A program made the position numbers and the translations under genes. From Pelosinus sp. (GTDB lineage: Bacteria > Bacillota > Negativicutes > DSM-13327), in contig JARBUM010000013.1 of assembly GCA_029239675.1 (NCBI GenBank), positions 1-56,317 on the forward strand: a DNA stretch of 56,317 bases, given 5' to 3'. This document shows, in pieces, positions 1-9,152 of the stretch. Position 1 is the first letter of the stretch; each line of letters starts with the position of its first letter. A model generated the notes under the pieces. It was given only the letters and a program-made list of their open reading frames with translations. It was not told the origin of the DNA and ran no database searches.

Positions 1-239
1 ATTGTTTGTAAATAGCAATTGCTATTTTATATTTGCTTTCAATAGTTACTACTTCGGCAAAAACTCAATAACTCCCTCTCGATTCCTCAGTTTTGTATAC
101 CTTTTTCCCTGCCATTAAATCACAGGTACTGCATTTCATTAAAAAGAGAATAAAAAGATTAAAATATAGATGCCATTACTTAACCATAGTCATATCATAT
201 ATCGAAATACGGCAAAGCCGTTAGATAGGAGGTAGGACT

Positions 240-1337
240 ATGGAAAAGGCTAAAATACGACACCTTTTTCCAGGTGGGAATACACCACAGGGCTTCTTTT
301 CTTACTATAACTACATAATCTCAAACGATGCAAACCGTATATTTATACTAAAGGGGGGACCTGGTACTGGCAAGTCAACATTTATGCGTAAGATCGGTGA
401 GGAGTTGGTAGCGCAAGGATATGATGCCGAGTTTCATCATTGCTCCAGTGATAATAACTCTTTGGACGGTGTGGTCATACCTAAACTGAAAGTCGCACTC
501 ATCGATGGCACCGCTCCCCATGTTGTCGACCCCAAACTTCCCGGTTGTATCGATGAAATCTTGCCTCTTGGAGAATATTGGGATGAACAAGGCATCTTAG
601 CGCATAAAGCTAACATCATGGCTTGCACTGCTGAAATAAGCAAAAATTATCAGCGAGCTTATCGATTGCTGAGGGCTGCCAAGTATATTTATGAAGATTT
701 TGCTGCCATAAATACCGAGGCGTTAGATATTCTGAAAACAAACCAGGTTGCACATGACTTGATTGAGAAAATATTTAATGACTCCAAAAAGTCAGGGTCA
801 GGGAAAATACGCAAGCTATTCGCCTCAGCCATAACACCTGATGGCCCTGTGAACTATCTTGAATCTTCCGTTTGGAGTGTAGGAACATGTCACGTAATAA
901 GCGGCGATCCAGGTACAGGTAAAAGCACAATTATCCAAAAAGTTATTAATACTGCTGTAACTATGGGTTTTGCTATTGAGGTCTATTATTGCCCTCTAGA
1001 TCCTGAGAAGCCTGAACATGTGGTTATTCCTGAATTAAATACAGGGGTGACTACTTCGAATATTCCTCATATATACAGCCCCCCAAAAGGCAACCTTTTT
1101 ACTTCTGTAAACATGAATGATTATTTGAACTCCTCTATCACCGGAAAATACCAAGAAAATATCAGCTACGATCAACAGATGTTCTGGGAACTTTTTGGAA
1201 AAACCATAGGGTGTCTCAAACAATCAAAACAACTCCATGATCAGCTTGAGAATTACTACGTCCCTTATATGAATTTCCAAGGCATTAATGACTTAAGAGA
1301 AAAAACCATGAAACGCATTTTATCATATCAGAATTAG
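240..1337 (+). CDS. Tandem P-loop ATPase (PRK06851-like), role unknown
   Basis: A cytoplasmic protein of 365 residues built from two copies of an NTP-binding module. Walker A GGPGTGKST is at residues 39-47 and GDPGTGKST at 222-230. Further matching pieces follow each copy (HHCSSDN versus YYCPLDP, VVIPKL versus VVIPEL, PHVVDP versus PHIYSP), so an internal duplication is visible. The arrangement matches an uncharacterised ATPase family of Firmicutes; the substrate and partner are unknown. ATG 240 is chosen because AGGAGG at 227-232 lies 7 bases upstream. The gene stands alone on the plus strand and ends at a strong hairpin shared with the convergent peroxiredoxin gene. Confidence 0.85.
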   Translation: MEKAKIRHLFPGGNTPQGFFSYYNYIISNDANRIFILKGGPGTGKSTFMRKIGEELVAQGYDAEFHHCSSDNNSLDGVVIPKLKVALIDGTAPHVVDPKLPGCIDEILPLGEYWDEQGILAHKANIMACTAEISKNYQRAYRLLRAAKYIYEDFAAINTEALDILKTNQVAHDLIEKIFNDSKKSGSGKIRKLFASAITPDGPVNYLESSVWSVGTCHVISGDPGTGKSTIIQKVINTAVTMGFAIEVYYCPLDPEKPEHVVIPELNTGVTTSNIPHIYSPPKGNLFTSVNMNDYLNSSITGKYQENISYDQQMFWELFGKTIGCLKQSKQLHDQLENYYVPYMNFQGINDLREKTMKRILSYQN

Positions 1338-1346
1338 CTATTCCTA

Positions 1347-1393
1347 GATCCCCCTCCTGCTTATCTAGTTGATACTCTTGCAGGAGGGGGATC
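1347..1393. terminator. Bidirectional terminator between convergent genes
   Basis: Perfect 14-bp arms GATCCCCCTCCTGC (1347-1360) and GCAGGAGGGGGATC (1380-1393) with a 19-base loop. It lies between the ATPase stop at 1337 and the peroxiredoxin stop at 1437, so it can serve both. Confidence 0.85.
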
Positions 1394-1436
1394 TTCTTGA
1401 ATTTTTAGAGGTTCCTTTCATAACTATAGCCGCAAT

Positions 1437-2168
1437 CTAATCGTACATCTTTCTATGGGCAGGATTACGATTTAACTGATGTTTATATTGATTATTTGAA
1501 TACAAATTATAATGACAGAACCACCAATCAAAACAATTAATTTCGCCATACTGTTCTTCATGTAACCTTTCCTTAGCCATTTTTTCTGTATTTGCTGGAG
1601 GTATAATCACATCACTGCCAATTAAGTTATTCTGAGGCCAATTTGCCGGAGTGGCTACTTTATATTGATCTGTTACTTGAAGCGCATGTATCAATCTTAA
1701 GATTTCACTAATATTTCGCCCAACTTCCTGAGGATAATATAGTATTGCTCTAACTATTCCTTTATTGTCAATAATGAACACAGCTCTAACAGTATTTGTA
1801 CCTTTATTGGGATGAATCATACCAAGTCGCTTTGCAACATTCCCCTGCTCATCGGCGATGATTGGAAATTGAATTTCAACCCCTAAATTGTCATTTATCC
1901 ACTGAATCCATTTTAAATGAGCAAAGACTTGGTCTATGGATAATCCAATTAACTCCGTATTTAATTTACAGAAATCTTCACGTCTGGTTTCAAATGCTAC
2001 AAATTCCGTGGTACAAACAGGCGTAAAATCACCAGGGTGACTAAAGAGCATTAGCCATTTTCCCGAATAATCCGTTGGTAATTTTATGTCTCCTTGGGTA
2101 GTCTTTACTAGCATTTCAGGAAATCTATCTCCTATTAAAGGCATTCTTTCCTTAGCCATAGCATCCAC
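1437..2168 (-). CDS. Peroxiredoxin, Prx6/archaeal type
   Basis: Thiol peroxidase reducing H2O2 and organic peroxides in the cytoplasm. The peroxidatic motif [12 protein letters not shown] puts the catalytic cysteine at residue 52. The C-terminal CFDWWFC (residues 212-218) is the cysteine pair typical of the long, archaeal-type members of the Prx6 group, in contrast to strict 1-Cys enzymes. The full 243-residue length fits that group. Start: GTG 2168 has AAGGAGG (2178-2184) 9 bases upstream. ATG 2159, three codons in, has a weaker AAGGTGG 5 bases upstream and is a real alternative. Single gene; its reductant partner is not encoded next to it. Confidence 0.9.
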   Translation of the reverse strand: MDAMAKERMPLIGDRFPEMLVKTTQGDIKLPTDYSGKWLMLFSHPGDFTPVCTTEFVAFETRREDFCKLNTELIGLSIDQVFAHLKWIQWINDNLGVEIQFPIIADEQGNVAKRLGMIHPNKGTNTVRAVFIIDNKGIVRAILYYPQEVGRNISEILRLIHALQVTDQYKVATPANWPQNNLIGSDVIIPPANTEKMAKERLHEEQYGEINCFDWWFCHYNLYSNNQYKHQLNRNPAHRKMYD

Positions 2169-2270
2169 CTTCTTTATCCTCCTTAACCTTCATAATTTTT
2201 ATGTATAATATGAATTCTTCAAGCTAAAAGTTCAACTAAAGAGGTATGGCAAAGTATTTTGCATTAAAAA

Positions 2271-2297
2271 AGAAGCTGGTCGCAAAGACCAACTTCT
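2271..2297 (-). terminator. Terminator of the response regulator gene
   Basis: Arms AGAAGCTGGTC and GACCAACTTCT with one mismatch and a 5-base loop. On the minus strand the stem is followed by a run of T. A second short hairpin (GATGTCTTTT/AAAAGACATC, 2329-2353) sits between it and the stop codon. Confidence 0.8.
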
Positions 2298-2355
2298 CTC
2301 ATAAACCTAGCTAACATCTTACATCTTGATGTCTTTTCATCCAAAAGACATCACT

Positions 2356-3144
2356 TCACTCATGACTATATACACATGTGCTTAGAAATTTGCTGGGAGA
2401 GCAGCCAACGTATTTTTTAAAAACCTGAATAAAATACTTATAATCCTGAAAACCTACTGCTTTAGCAATTTCATAAACTTTCATCTTCTCTTGTTTCAAC
2501 AGTTCAACAGCCTGCAGTACACGGTAACGGTTCAAAAAATCGTTAAAAGTATAGTTAGTTTCCTTCTTGAACTTTGCGTTTAGATAAGTGCTAGATAGCC
2601 CGTATTTTCGGCTGAGATCATTGAGGGAGATCTTTTGACTATAGGAAACTTTAATATACTCTAGCATCTTGCTGACATATTTGGTCTTGGAGCTTTGCAT
2701 CCCTTGTGCATCTAGTATTGGGTCTATGTGTATTTGATCCTGGGACTTTATGAATTCTCGCATTTTTTGATTGGCTTTGATCTTACCCGTCAATTTCTCA
2801 ATGGTTTGATAGAGATGTTCAAAGTCGATGGGCTTGAGTAGGTATTCGGTAACATTGAGTGTAATCGCCTTTTTTGCATATTCAAATTCACTGTAACCTG
2901 AGATAATGATTGCTTCATATCCATATATATTTATACTTTCTTCAAGCATTTGTATACCGTTCTTAAAGGGCATTTTCACATCGGTAATCACAATATCCGG
3001 GCATATTTCCTTAATCTTCTCAAGCCCTTCCTCTCCATCAGCGGCCTCACCTGCAACAACGCAATTTACTTTCAGCCAATCCACCATAAAAATCAGCCCT
3101 TTACGGATTGTGTCCTCGTCTTCTACAATCAAGATCTTATACAT
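2356..3144 (-). CDS. AraC-type response regulator (YesN-like)
   Basis: Two-domain regulator of 262 residues. An N-terminal receiver domain (about 1-120) has acidic residues E8-E10, phospho-acceptor D55 in DIVITDVKMP and the conserved lysine in LLKP. A C-terminal AraC helix-turn-helix pair lies at about 160-260 (LSRKYGLSSTYLNAKFK and VGFQDYKYFIQVFKKYVG). Its start overlaps the end of the sensor kinase gene by 8 bases (ATGTATAA), so translation is coupled. The usual job of such pairs is induction of a neighbouring solute importer, here the ABC transporter just upstream. The inducer is not evident. Confidence 0.92.
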   Translation of the reverse strand: MYKILIVEDEDTIRKGLIFMVDWLKVNCVVAGEAADGEEGLEKIKEICPDIVITDVKMPFKNGIQMLEESINIYGYEAIIISGYSEFEYAKKAITLNVTEYLLKPIDFEHLYQTIEKLTGKIKANQKMREFIKSQDQIHIDPILDAQGMQSSKTKYVSKMLEYIKVSYSQKISLNDLSRKYGLSSTYLNAKFKKETNYTFNDFLNRYRVLQAVELLKQEKMKVYEIAKAVGFQDYKYFIQVFKKYVGCSPSKFLSTCVYSHE

Positions 3145-4846
3145 GATCTTCCTCCATCATAATCGGTATCTTAAGTTCCACTCTTATCCCTTTACCATAG
3201 ATACTTTCAATGCTCAGGCCATATTCCTTGCCATACAGTAATTGTGCTGACCGATGGACATTATACAATCCAATACGTTTGGGTACTGCATTCTCATCCT
3301 TAAGTAATTCTCGCAGGGAGACAATCTGTTCTTCCCTCATGCCTGGTCCATCGTCTTCAACGCAAAGAACAAAGTGATTATCAAAGGCCCGTCCAGTGAT
3401 CTGTATCCTTAGTTTTTTAGCGTTTTCCAAACCATGCACCACACTATTTTCTACAATAGGCTGGATGAACAACTTTGGTACTTTGCACTGCATAAGGGAT
3501 TCTTCAATCTCGATGTTATACGATAAACGCTGGTTATATCGCATTTTTTGCAGTAGGAGATAATCTTGCACATAGCCGATATCAGTTTCTAGTGAAACAT
3601 GTGTGCTGCCATAGTTAATGCTATAGCGCATAAGATTTGCAAAGGAAACTACCATCTTTGAGGCCTGGGCTGGATCGATTAAGATTACATAGCGCAAGGT
3701 TTCCATTACATTGAACACAAAATGGGGGTTGAACTGCCCTTTCAGATGTTTGACTTCCATCCAACGCTTTCGTTCGGCGAGTTCATTATTGTTCTTTATT
3801 AACTGTTGAATTTTGACCATCATGTTATTAAATTCATCATACAATGTTTGAAACTCATCAAAGGTTTGTGACTTGATTCTGTAATGAATATTGCCATTCC
3901 GACACTCACTTACTGCATAAAGTAGTTCATCAATGGAACGTAGATTTCTGGTAGTTACCTTATCTGCCAGCACTTGCACAAGCAGGATTAGAAAACAGCT
4001 CATGCCAAACAAACAAATCCCGCCAAATTCAGCAAGTTGTTTCTGTTTGGCAACGGAAGTCATGGTGATGATCTTGAAACCACTCTCTGCCAAAGTACTG
4101 TTGGTGACATAGTAAGGCTTTTGATCAATCATCGCCGAGGCTTCATCCTCCTGATCAGACTTATATTTTCCCATTGAATCGATAATTAAATTATTGGTAG
4201 AGAAAATAACATTATTAAAACGATCAGTTATGATGATGATATCCGCATCCCGATTGCGCATAAATTCACTAAGACTGTCCTCCTGTAAGCAAAAGATCAT
4301 ATAGCCTAAAATCTGCCCACTGTCCGATAAGATAGCTCTTGCAAACATCAGGTCTGACCTTTGTCCATTATCATAGGGAATTCGAATAGCCCCGCTGTAG
4401 GTTACAGTGGGATCACTGTTTAAACGGGTAAAGGCATCTTTCACTGTACCGTTCGCCAAAAACAACATTTGGTTTGTTTTATACAGGTTAGTAGAGACAA
4501 TACTACCATCATTTTTTAGCAAAACAAAGTTTGATTTAATTTGCTGCATAAGACAGAATTTATATAGCAGACGGTTAACTTCATTAAGATCTCCCTCATT
4601 TAACATTACTTTCTTGATTTCATCATTGTCTGCGAATTCTTCAATGTTCTTTTCATAGATTGTGTACTGCTCGCCAACAAAATTGCTCACCAACTGATTG
4701 CAGTCTTCGTTGGCTTTTGTGACAAAAAGCCAGAAGTTTAGCATTATAAAGACGATGAATAAAATAAACATCAACACAATCATCGCTACTGTATACCTGA
4801 TAAACAGGCGCTTCATATAGTCTTTAAATTTTGCGACCTTACGCAT
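3137..4846 (-). CDS. Membrane sensor histidine kinase, LytS/YesM-like
   Basis: A 569-residue inner-membrane kinase. TM1 is near residues 15-40, followed by an extracytoplasmic sensor region of about 230 residues, TM2 near 275-297, HAMP, then the His_kinase motif QFNPHFVFN (phospho-acceptor H near 367) and the ATP-binding N-box QPIVENSVVHG (about 465). The YesM-type H-box and AraC partner suggest sensing of an external nutrient. The frame is open up to 5053, but that extension would run through the permease terminator and into the permease 3' end. ATG 4846 has GGCGGAG just upstream and gives a normal cytoplasmic head plus TM1, so I start there. Same strand as, and downstream of, the ABC genes. 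Confidence 0.9.
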   Translation of the reverse strand: MRKVAKFKDYMKRLFIRYTVAMIVLMFILFIVFIMLNFWLFVTKANEDCNQLVSNFVGEQYTIYEKNIEEFADNDEIKKVMLNEGDLNEVNRLLYKFCLMQQIKSNFVLLKNDGSIVSTNLYKTNQMLFLANGTVKDAFTRLNSDPTVTYSGAIRIPYDNGQRSDLMFARAILSDSGQILGYMIFCLQEDSLSEFMRNRDADIIIITDRFNNVIFSTNNLIIDSMGKYKSDQEDEASAMIDQKPYYVTNSTLAESGFKIITMTSVAKQKQLAEFGGICLFGMSCFLILLVQVLADKVTTRNLRSIDELLYAVSECRNGNIHYRIKSQTFDEFQTLYDEFNNMMVKIQQLIKNNNELAERKRWMEVKHLKGQFNPHFVFNVMETLRYVILIDPAQASKMVVSFANLMRYSINYGSTHVSLETDIGYVQDYLLLQKMRYNQRLSYNIEIEESLMQCKVPKLFIQPIVENSVVHGLENAKKLRIQITGRAFDNHFVLCVEDDGPGMREEQIVSLRELLKDENAVPKRIGLYNVHRSAQLLYGKEYGLSIESIYGKGIRVELKIPIMMEEDHV

Positions 4847-4912
4847 ACTTTCTCCGCCTCTTTCTCGCTTTATGATCATTTTGATAAAATCAAGGCTATT
4901 ACTCGTACCATT

Positions 4913-4950
4913 ATAAAACAGGGTCCCAATGAATTGGAACCCTGTTTTAT
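4913..4950 (-). terminator. Terminator after the ABC permease gene
   Basis: 18-bp arms (4913-4930 and 4933-4950) with a single mismatch and a 2-base loop, the outer part being ATAAAACAGGGT/ACCCTGTTTTAT. It lies 9 bases beyond the permease stop and separates the transporter operon from the kinase-regulator pair. Confidence 0.85.
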
Positions 4951-4958
4951 AAAATCTA

Positions 4959-6623
4959 TTAAATACTGATGTCGCGCTTGCCTGTAAGTTTAAAGAATAA
5001 CAGTAGCGAAACAATGGAGGTGATGGTAAGTATGGTGGAATAGGCCGACGCATTTCCGTAATTGCCGCGTATGACCTCTGTATATATGGAAACGGTAAGT
5101 GTCTGAGTGCTGTTTGTATAAAGAATAATCGAGGAGCTCAATTCACTAATTACAGTCACCCAGCTCATAATTGCGCCAGCTAGAACACCTGGCATCATCA
5201 TTGGCACTGTAACTTTGGTAAATGACTTCATTTCCGAAGCTCCCAGGGAGATGGCTGCTTCTTCCATACTAGGGCTGATCTGCCCAATAATCGCTGTACT
5301 TGACCGAATGGTATAAGGCATCCTTCGAATAGCAAAGGATATGATTAGAATCAATGCAGTGCCACTGAGGAGAAGGGGCGGATTGTTAAACGCAAATAAG
5401 AAAGAAATCCCAAGCACTGAACCAGGAATGATATAAGGGAACATGGTGATAATATCCAGTGCGCTGTTTAGCGAGCTCTTCTTGCGTACTGTGAGATAGG
5501 AAATTAGAATACCCAGTACCACGATTATGGAAATGGATACAAGGCCAAGCATATACGTGTTCCAAATAACATCATTATCCTTGGAGAACAGCGTTGCTTG
5601 GTAGCTTTGTAATGCAAAGCCTTCAGTAAATACCTGTCCGCCGTTACTCTTCAAAAATGAGGTATAAATGACCACTACCTGAGGCAAGATCGCCAATCCT
5701 ACCACCAAATAGATAAATGCATGAGACAGCATATTTTTCACACCTGTGACCTTCTGAGCTACCATGGGCTTAAGGGCCGTCATTGCATAGGTATTACGGT
5801 TAGCAAAGAAACGCTGTGCCAAGAATATCATTATGGTCATCATGATGACGATGACGCATAGTGCAGCTGCAAAGCCATCATCTCCACCAACTTCGCTCAT
5901 GAACTGGGTATAGATCAGCACCGGAATAGTCTTAAACCCTTCGCCGATCAACATCGGTGTCCCGAAGTCTGCAAACACGCGCATGAAGATTAAAAGTGAA
6001 CTAGCCAGCAATGTAGGCATTACCAGAGGCACAATAATTTTTGTTATGCGCTCAAAGCCGCTACAACCCAAGCTTTCCGCAGCCTCATTAAGAGAATTAT
6101 CCAGATTTTTCAGCGCACCTGATACGTACATATACACCAACGGGAAGGATTGTAGGGTAAATACCAATACAATACCTGCAAAGCCGTAGATACCATCAAA
6201 ATTAATACCAAAAATAGTATTTATCCAATTCGTTACTACGCCGTTACGTCCCAGCATTTGAATCCATGCATAAGCGCCAATAAATGGTGGTGATAAGTAA
6301 GAAATGACAATTAGGATATCTAAGAGTCCACTTCCCTTAATTTTTACACTTCGCATTACGTATGCCATAGGGAGTCCGAGGGCAGCCGCAAGCAAGGTCG
6401 CACAAATAGTAACTTGAAAGCTATTTACCAACGTACTCCAATAAAACTTTCTAGTGAAAAATTTAGTCAAATAGTTCATTGTGAAATCTCCGGACTGGGG
6501 GTCAATCACACTTTTACACAAGACCAACACCAGGGGATAAATAATAAATATGGTAAATATTGCTAGAATAACTAGACTAAAGGAAGTCCAAATGGTAAAA
6601 CGCTTTTCACCGGCGTAGTTCAT
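4959..6623 (-). CDS. ABC importer permease, fused two-domain (FbpB/AfuB type)
   Basis: A 554-residue inner-membrane permease made of two homologous halves of about six helices each. Each half carries an EAA loop that docks on the ATPase (EAAESLG in the first, EEAAISLG in the second). This fused layout is typical of the Fe(III)/phosphonate/hexose-phosphate importer family. The 3' end of the ATPase gene overlaps its start (6620-6623, ATGA), so the two are translationally coupled. The substrate cannot be read from the permease. The family is often labelled iron transport, but the kinase/AraC pair beside it is more usual for organic nutrients. Confidence 0.88.
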   Translation of the reverse strand: MNYAGEKRFTIWTSFSLVILAIFTIFIIYPLVLVLCKSVIDPQSGDFTMNYLTKFFTRKFYWSTLVNSFQVTICATLLAAALGLPMAYVMRSVKIKGSGLLDILIVISYLSPPFIGAYAWIQMLGRNGVVTNWINTIFGINFDGIYGFAGIVLVFTLQSFPLVYMYVSGALKNLDNSLNEAAESLGCSGFERITKIIVPLVMPTLLASSLLIFMRVFADFGTPMLIGEGFKTIPVLIYTQFMSEVGGDDGFAAALCVIVIMMTIMIFLAQRFFANRNTYAMTALKPMVAQKVTGVKNMLSHAFIYLVVGLAILPQVVVIYTSFLKSNGGQVFTEGFALQSYQATLFSKDNDVIWNTYMLGLVSISIIVVLGILISYLTVRKKSSLNSALDIITMFPYIIPGSVLGISFLFAFNNPPLLLSGTALILIISFAIRRMPYTIRSSTAIIGQISPSMEEAAISLGASEMKSFTKVTVPMMMPGVLAGAIMSWVTVISELSSSIILYTNSTQTLTVSIYTEVIRGNYGNASAYSTILTITSIVSLLLFFKLTGKRDISI

Positions 6624-7720
6624 TTTATTCCACCTCTAATTAGCGTGGTTTTATTTTCATGGTTGAATACATTGATCTTCTGTGGCTGCACGGTGAGAAT
6701 AATTGGGGTATTATCAGGAATGATATCCTGCTCATCTCGATCCTGAATAACCTGAATATCCTGACCATCCTCAAGTTGGACGAAATAATGGGTAGTCAAG
6801 CCGAGGAACACACTGCTTTTAATGATTGCCTTCAACCCCTCGCCACTAGTATTGATCAGAAACTCTTCTGGACGTACTGAAACCAATACCTTCTGCCCAC
6901 TTTCTGCTTCATGGCTAATGTTTTTCATATCAACGCGATATCCATTTTTAAATGAAATAACTGTCTTGCAGTCTTCATTTTTGACAATCTGAGCATCTAT
7001 GATATTCGAAAGACCAATAAAGGTAGATACAAAGGTATTCGCTGGCCGTTGATAAATATTTTTTGGGCTGTCGATTTGCTGGATAACGCCATTGTGCATA
7101 ATCGCAATTCTATCTGAAATCGCAAGGGCCTCTTCCTGATCGTGGGTGACATACACTGTAGTAATGTTGATCTGACGTTGAATACTCTTAATTGCGTTAC
7201 GCATTTCTACCCGCAGCTTTGCATCGAGATTGGAAAGTGGCTCATCCATCAATAACACTTCAGGATGGATGACAATTGCCCTTGCTAACGCAACGCGCTG
7301 TTGCTGTCCACCTGAAAGCTTCACTGGCATTCTGTCTTTAAGATGATCTATCTTGACGATTTTCAGAATCTCATCAACCTGCTTATCGATCTCGCTTTGT
7401 GGAATTTTCCGCATTTTCAGGCCAAAAGCAACATTATCTTTCACCGACATATGAGGAAAGATTGCATAGTTCTGAAATACCATGCCCATGTTACGATTAT
7501 TGGTAGGAATATCATTGATTACACGTCCATCAACTTTAATGATCCCCCCCTCAATGGAATTAAAACCGATAATCATACGTAACAAAGTGGTTTTCCCACA
7601 GCCCGAAGGCCCTAGTAAAGTGAAAAATTCCCCAGGCTCTACGCGGAGCGAAAGCCCATTAATTATAATATCATTGCCATATTTTTTGACAACTTCTTCG
7701 ATGTCTATTGAAACACTCAT
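6620..7720 (-). CDS. ABC importer ATPase, CUT1/FbpC-like with TOBE domain
   Basis: A 366-residue ATPase that powers the importer. Walker A GPSGCGKT is at 37-44, the Q-loop at FQNYAIFP, signature LSGGQQQR at 134-141, Walker B LLMDEP at 155-160 and the H-loop in YVTHDQEEA. Beyond about residue 235 the sequence is a TOBE/OB-like tail, as in PotA/FbpC. GGAGG lies just before ATG 7720. The gap to the binding-protein gene contains a hairpin that probably lowers expression of this gene and the permease relative to the binding protein. Confidence 0.93.
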   Translation of the reverse strand: MSVSIDIEEVVKKYGNDIIINGLSLRVEPGEFFTLLGPSGCGKTTLLRMIIGFNSIEGGIIKVDGRVINDIPTNNRNMGMVFQNYAIFPHMSVKDNVAFGLKMRKIPQSEIDKQVDEILKIVKIDHLKDRMPVKLSGGQQQRVALARAIVIHPEVLLMDEPLSNLDAKLRVEMRNAIKSIQRQINITTVYVTHDQEEALAISDRIAIMHNGVIQQIDSPKNIYQRPANTFVSTFIGLSNIIDAQIVKNEDCKTVISFKNGYRVDMKNISHEAESGQKVLVSVRPEEFLINTSGEGLKAIIKSSVFLGLTTHYFVQLEDGQDIQVIQDRDEQDIIPDNTPIILTVQPQKINVFNHENKTTLIRGGIK

Positions 7721-7787
7721 CCCAATCCCTCCTAACCTGTTATTGTCTATAGTACATTATTTGTTATGTCTGCAGGTCTCCCATAGA

Positions 7788-7834
7788 AAAAGGGCCACTG
7801 CGCTGTATGACTGTTAAATCGCAAAGGCCCTTTT
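7788..7834 (-). terminator. Intra-operon hairpin (partial terminator) after the binding-protein gene
   Basis: Arms AAAAGGGCC (7788-7796) and GGCCCTTTT (7826-7834) with a long loop; on the minus strand it runs into TTTTTC. It lies inside the transporter operon, between the binding-protein stop (7874) and the ATPase start (7720), the usual place for an attenuator that gives excess binding protein. Confidence 0.6.
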
Positions 7835-7873
7835 ATATGAGGGAAAATCCTCTATCTTTACTACTATGTGTTA

Positions 7874-8935
7874 CTATTTCATGGACTTTTCAAGGTGTTC
7901 AGTGAATCTTGCAGTGATTACATTCTTGTTCTGGGATACCCAAGCTTCATCGTAATTCTTGAACAACTTAATGGAAGCTGTCGGTGTCATATAATCGGCT
8001 AATTTCACATCTTTTCTGAGAGGGCGTACAGTAAGTTCTTGCCCAACCTGCTCTTGGATTTTTTGTGAAAGCATAAAGTCTACAAATTTTTTGGCGTTCT
8101 CAGGGTGTTTGCTTCCCTTGATGATTTGTACAGATTCTCCAGGGAAAATTGCCCCTTCTGCTGGGAATACAACCTTCACCGGTGCGCCATTTTTAACATA
8201 ACTCGCCGCAGGGTCTTCCCATGTTAAACCTACAGTATATTCACCATCAGCGACACCTTTATGTACTGCACCAGAACTGTTAAGCATCTTTCCATTGAGA
8301 TTTGCAATAAATTTATCCACGAAAATCCACGCCTCATCTGACATCGGATCTCCATTTTTTCCATTAGCATAAAGCATAGCCATTAACGATTGAAAAGAGG
8401 AACTTGAACTCACTGGATCACCAAATGCAATCTTGCCTTTAAGGGCTGGATTGAGCAGGTCAGCGAAGCTATCCATCTTCATATTGCCAGCTAAATTCTT
8501 ATTAACAATAATAACGGTAGGATCAGCAAATGCAGCTGAAAAATAACCGGATTTGTTTTTAAATGCATCACCCATATTTTTATCTTCTGGGGAAACATAC
8601 TGCATAAATAAATCTTTAGAAGACTCTAGCATAGTCTGATCAGCTGCCCACAAGATATCACCTAAGGGATTATTTTTCTCTGAGGCAACGCGTTTTTGCA
8701 GTGCACCTGTACCTGCTACAATCATCTCTACTTTGATGCCAGTTTCCTTCTCGAATTTCGGAATGACAAGATTGTTTAGACTTTCACTGCGTGCAGTGTA
8801 AACGGTAAGTACTTTTTCTTCTTGTGCTGCAGATGATTTTGGTTTTTCCGAGGATCCAGAGCCGCAACCTGCCAATAGAACAGATACGGATGTCACAGCA
8901 AGTACCATTGCCATTGCCTTTTTAAAACGCTTCAT
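7874..8935 (-). CDS. Lipoprotein substrate-binding protein of the FbpA/AfuA/PgtC type
   Basis: A 353-residue extracytoplasmic lipoprotein: basic start, hydrophobic segment and lipobox LLAGC with acylated C24, then an AQEEKVLTVYTARSE opening typical of the Fe(III)-type binding-protein family. The paired tyrosines that chelate iron in true FbpA proteins are not obvious near the C-terminus. The region SSSSSFQSLMAM and the motif TWEDPAAS resemble the AfuA/PgtC branch that binds phosphorylated sugars or glycerates. Together with the adjacent kinase/regulator I infer an organic phosphate or similar ligand, not proven. ATG 8935 follows AGGAGG; an in-frame extension to 9034 lacks a ribosome site and would bury the signal peptide. 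Confidence 0.85.
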   Translation of the reverse strand: MKRFKKAMAMVLAVTSVSVLLAGCGSGSSEKPKSSAAQEEKVLTVYTARSESLNNLVIPKFEKETGIKVEMIVAGTGALQKRVASEKNNPLGDILWAADQTMLESSKDLFMQYVSPEDKNMGDAFKNKSGYFSAAFADPTVIIVNKNLAGNMKMDSFADLLNPALKGKIAFGDPVSSSSSFQSLMAMLYANGKNGDPMSDEAWIFVDKFIANLNGKMLNSSGAVHKGVADGEYTVGLTWEDPAASYVKNGAPVKVVFPAEGAIFPGESVQIIKGSKHPENAKKFVDFMLSQKIQEQVGQELTVRPLRKDVKLADYMTPTASIKLFKNYDEAWVSQNKNVITARFTEHLEKSMK

Positions 8936-9112
8936 ATCTTTCCCTCCTAAAATAAAAATAATTACGAATATTCTTTCACCTTTTATTCTATCACTCTGCC
9001 CATCATTGTCTATCCGAGAAAACGAAACAAACATCTAAAATACACAACTAAAATACAAATGGAAGTCTTATTCTATTTCCCCAAAATAGATGAATTTTAG
9101 GCAAAAAAAATA

Positions 9113-9143
9113 CTACTTGTTATCTACATAGGAAAACAAGTAG
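9113..9143 (-). terminator. Terminator of the dipeptide epimerase gene
   Basis: Arms CTACTTGTT (9113-9121) and AACAAGTAG (9135-9143), followed on the minus strand by TATTTTTTTT. It lies 10 bases past the epimerase stop. Confidence 0.88.
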
Positions 9144-9152
9144 CGTGTTACG

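Noticed and set aside
181-240. CGGCAAAGCCG near the first gene as part of a cyclic-di-GMP riboswitch
   Set aside because: Only this short stretch resembles the motif; the other conserved helices and the tetraloop receptor are missing.
4847-5053. 69-residue N-terminal extension of the sensor kinase
   Set aside because: It would be translated through the permease terminator and the permease 3' end; ATG 4846 has a ribosome site and gives the normal architecture.
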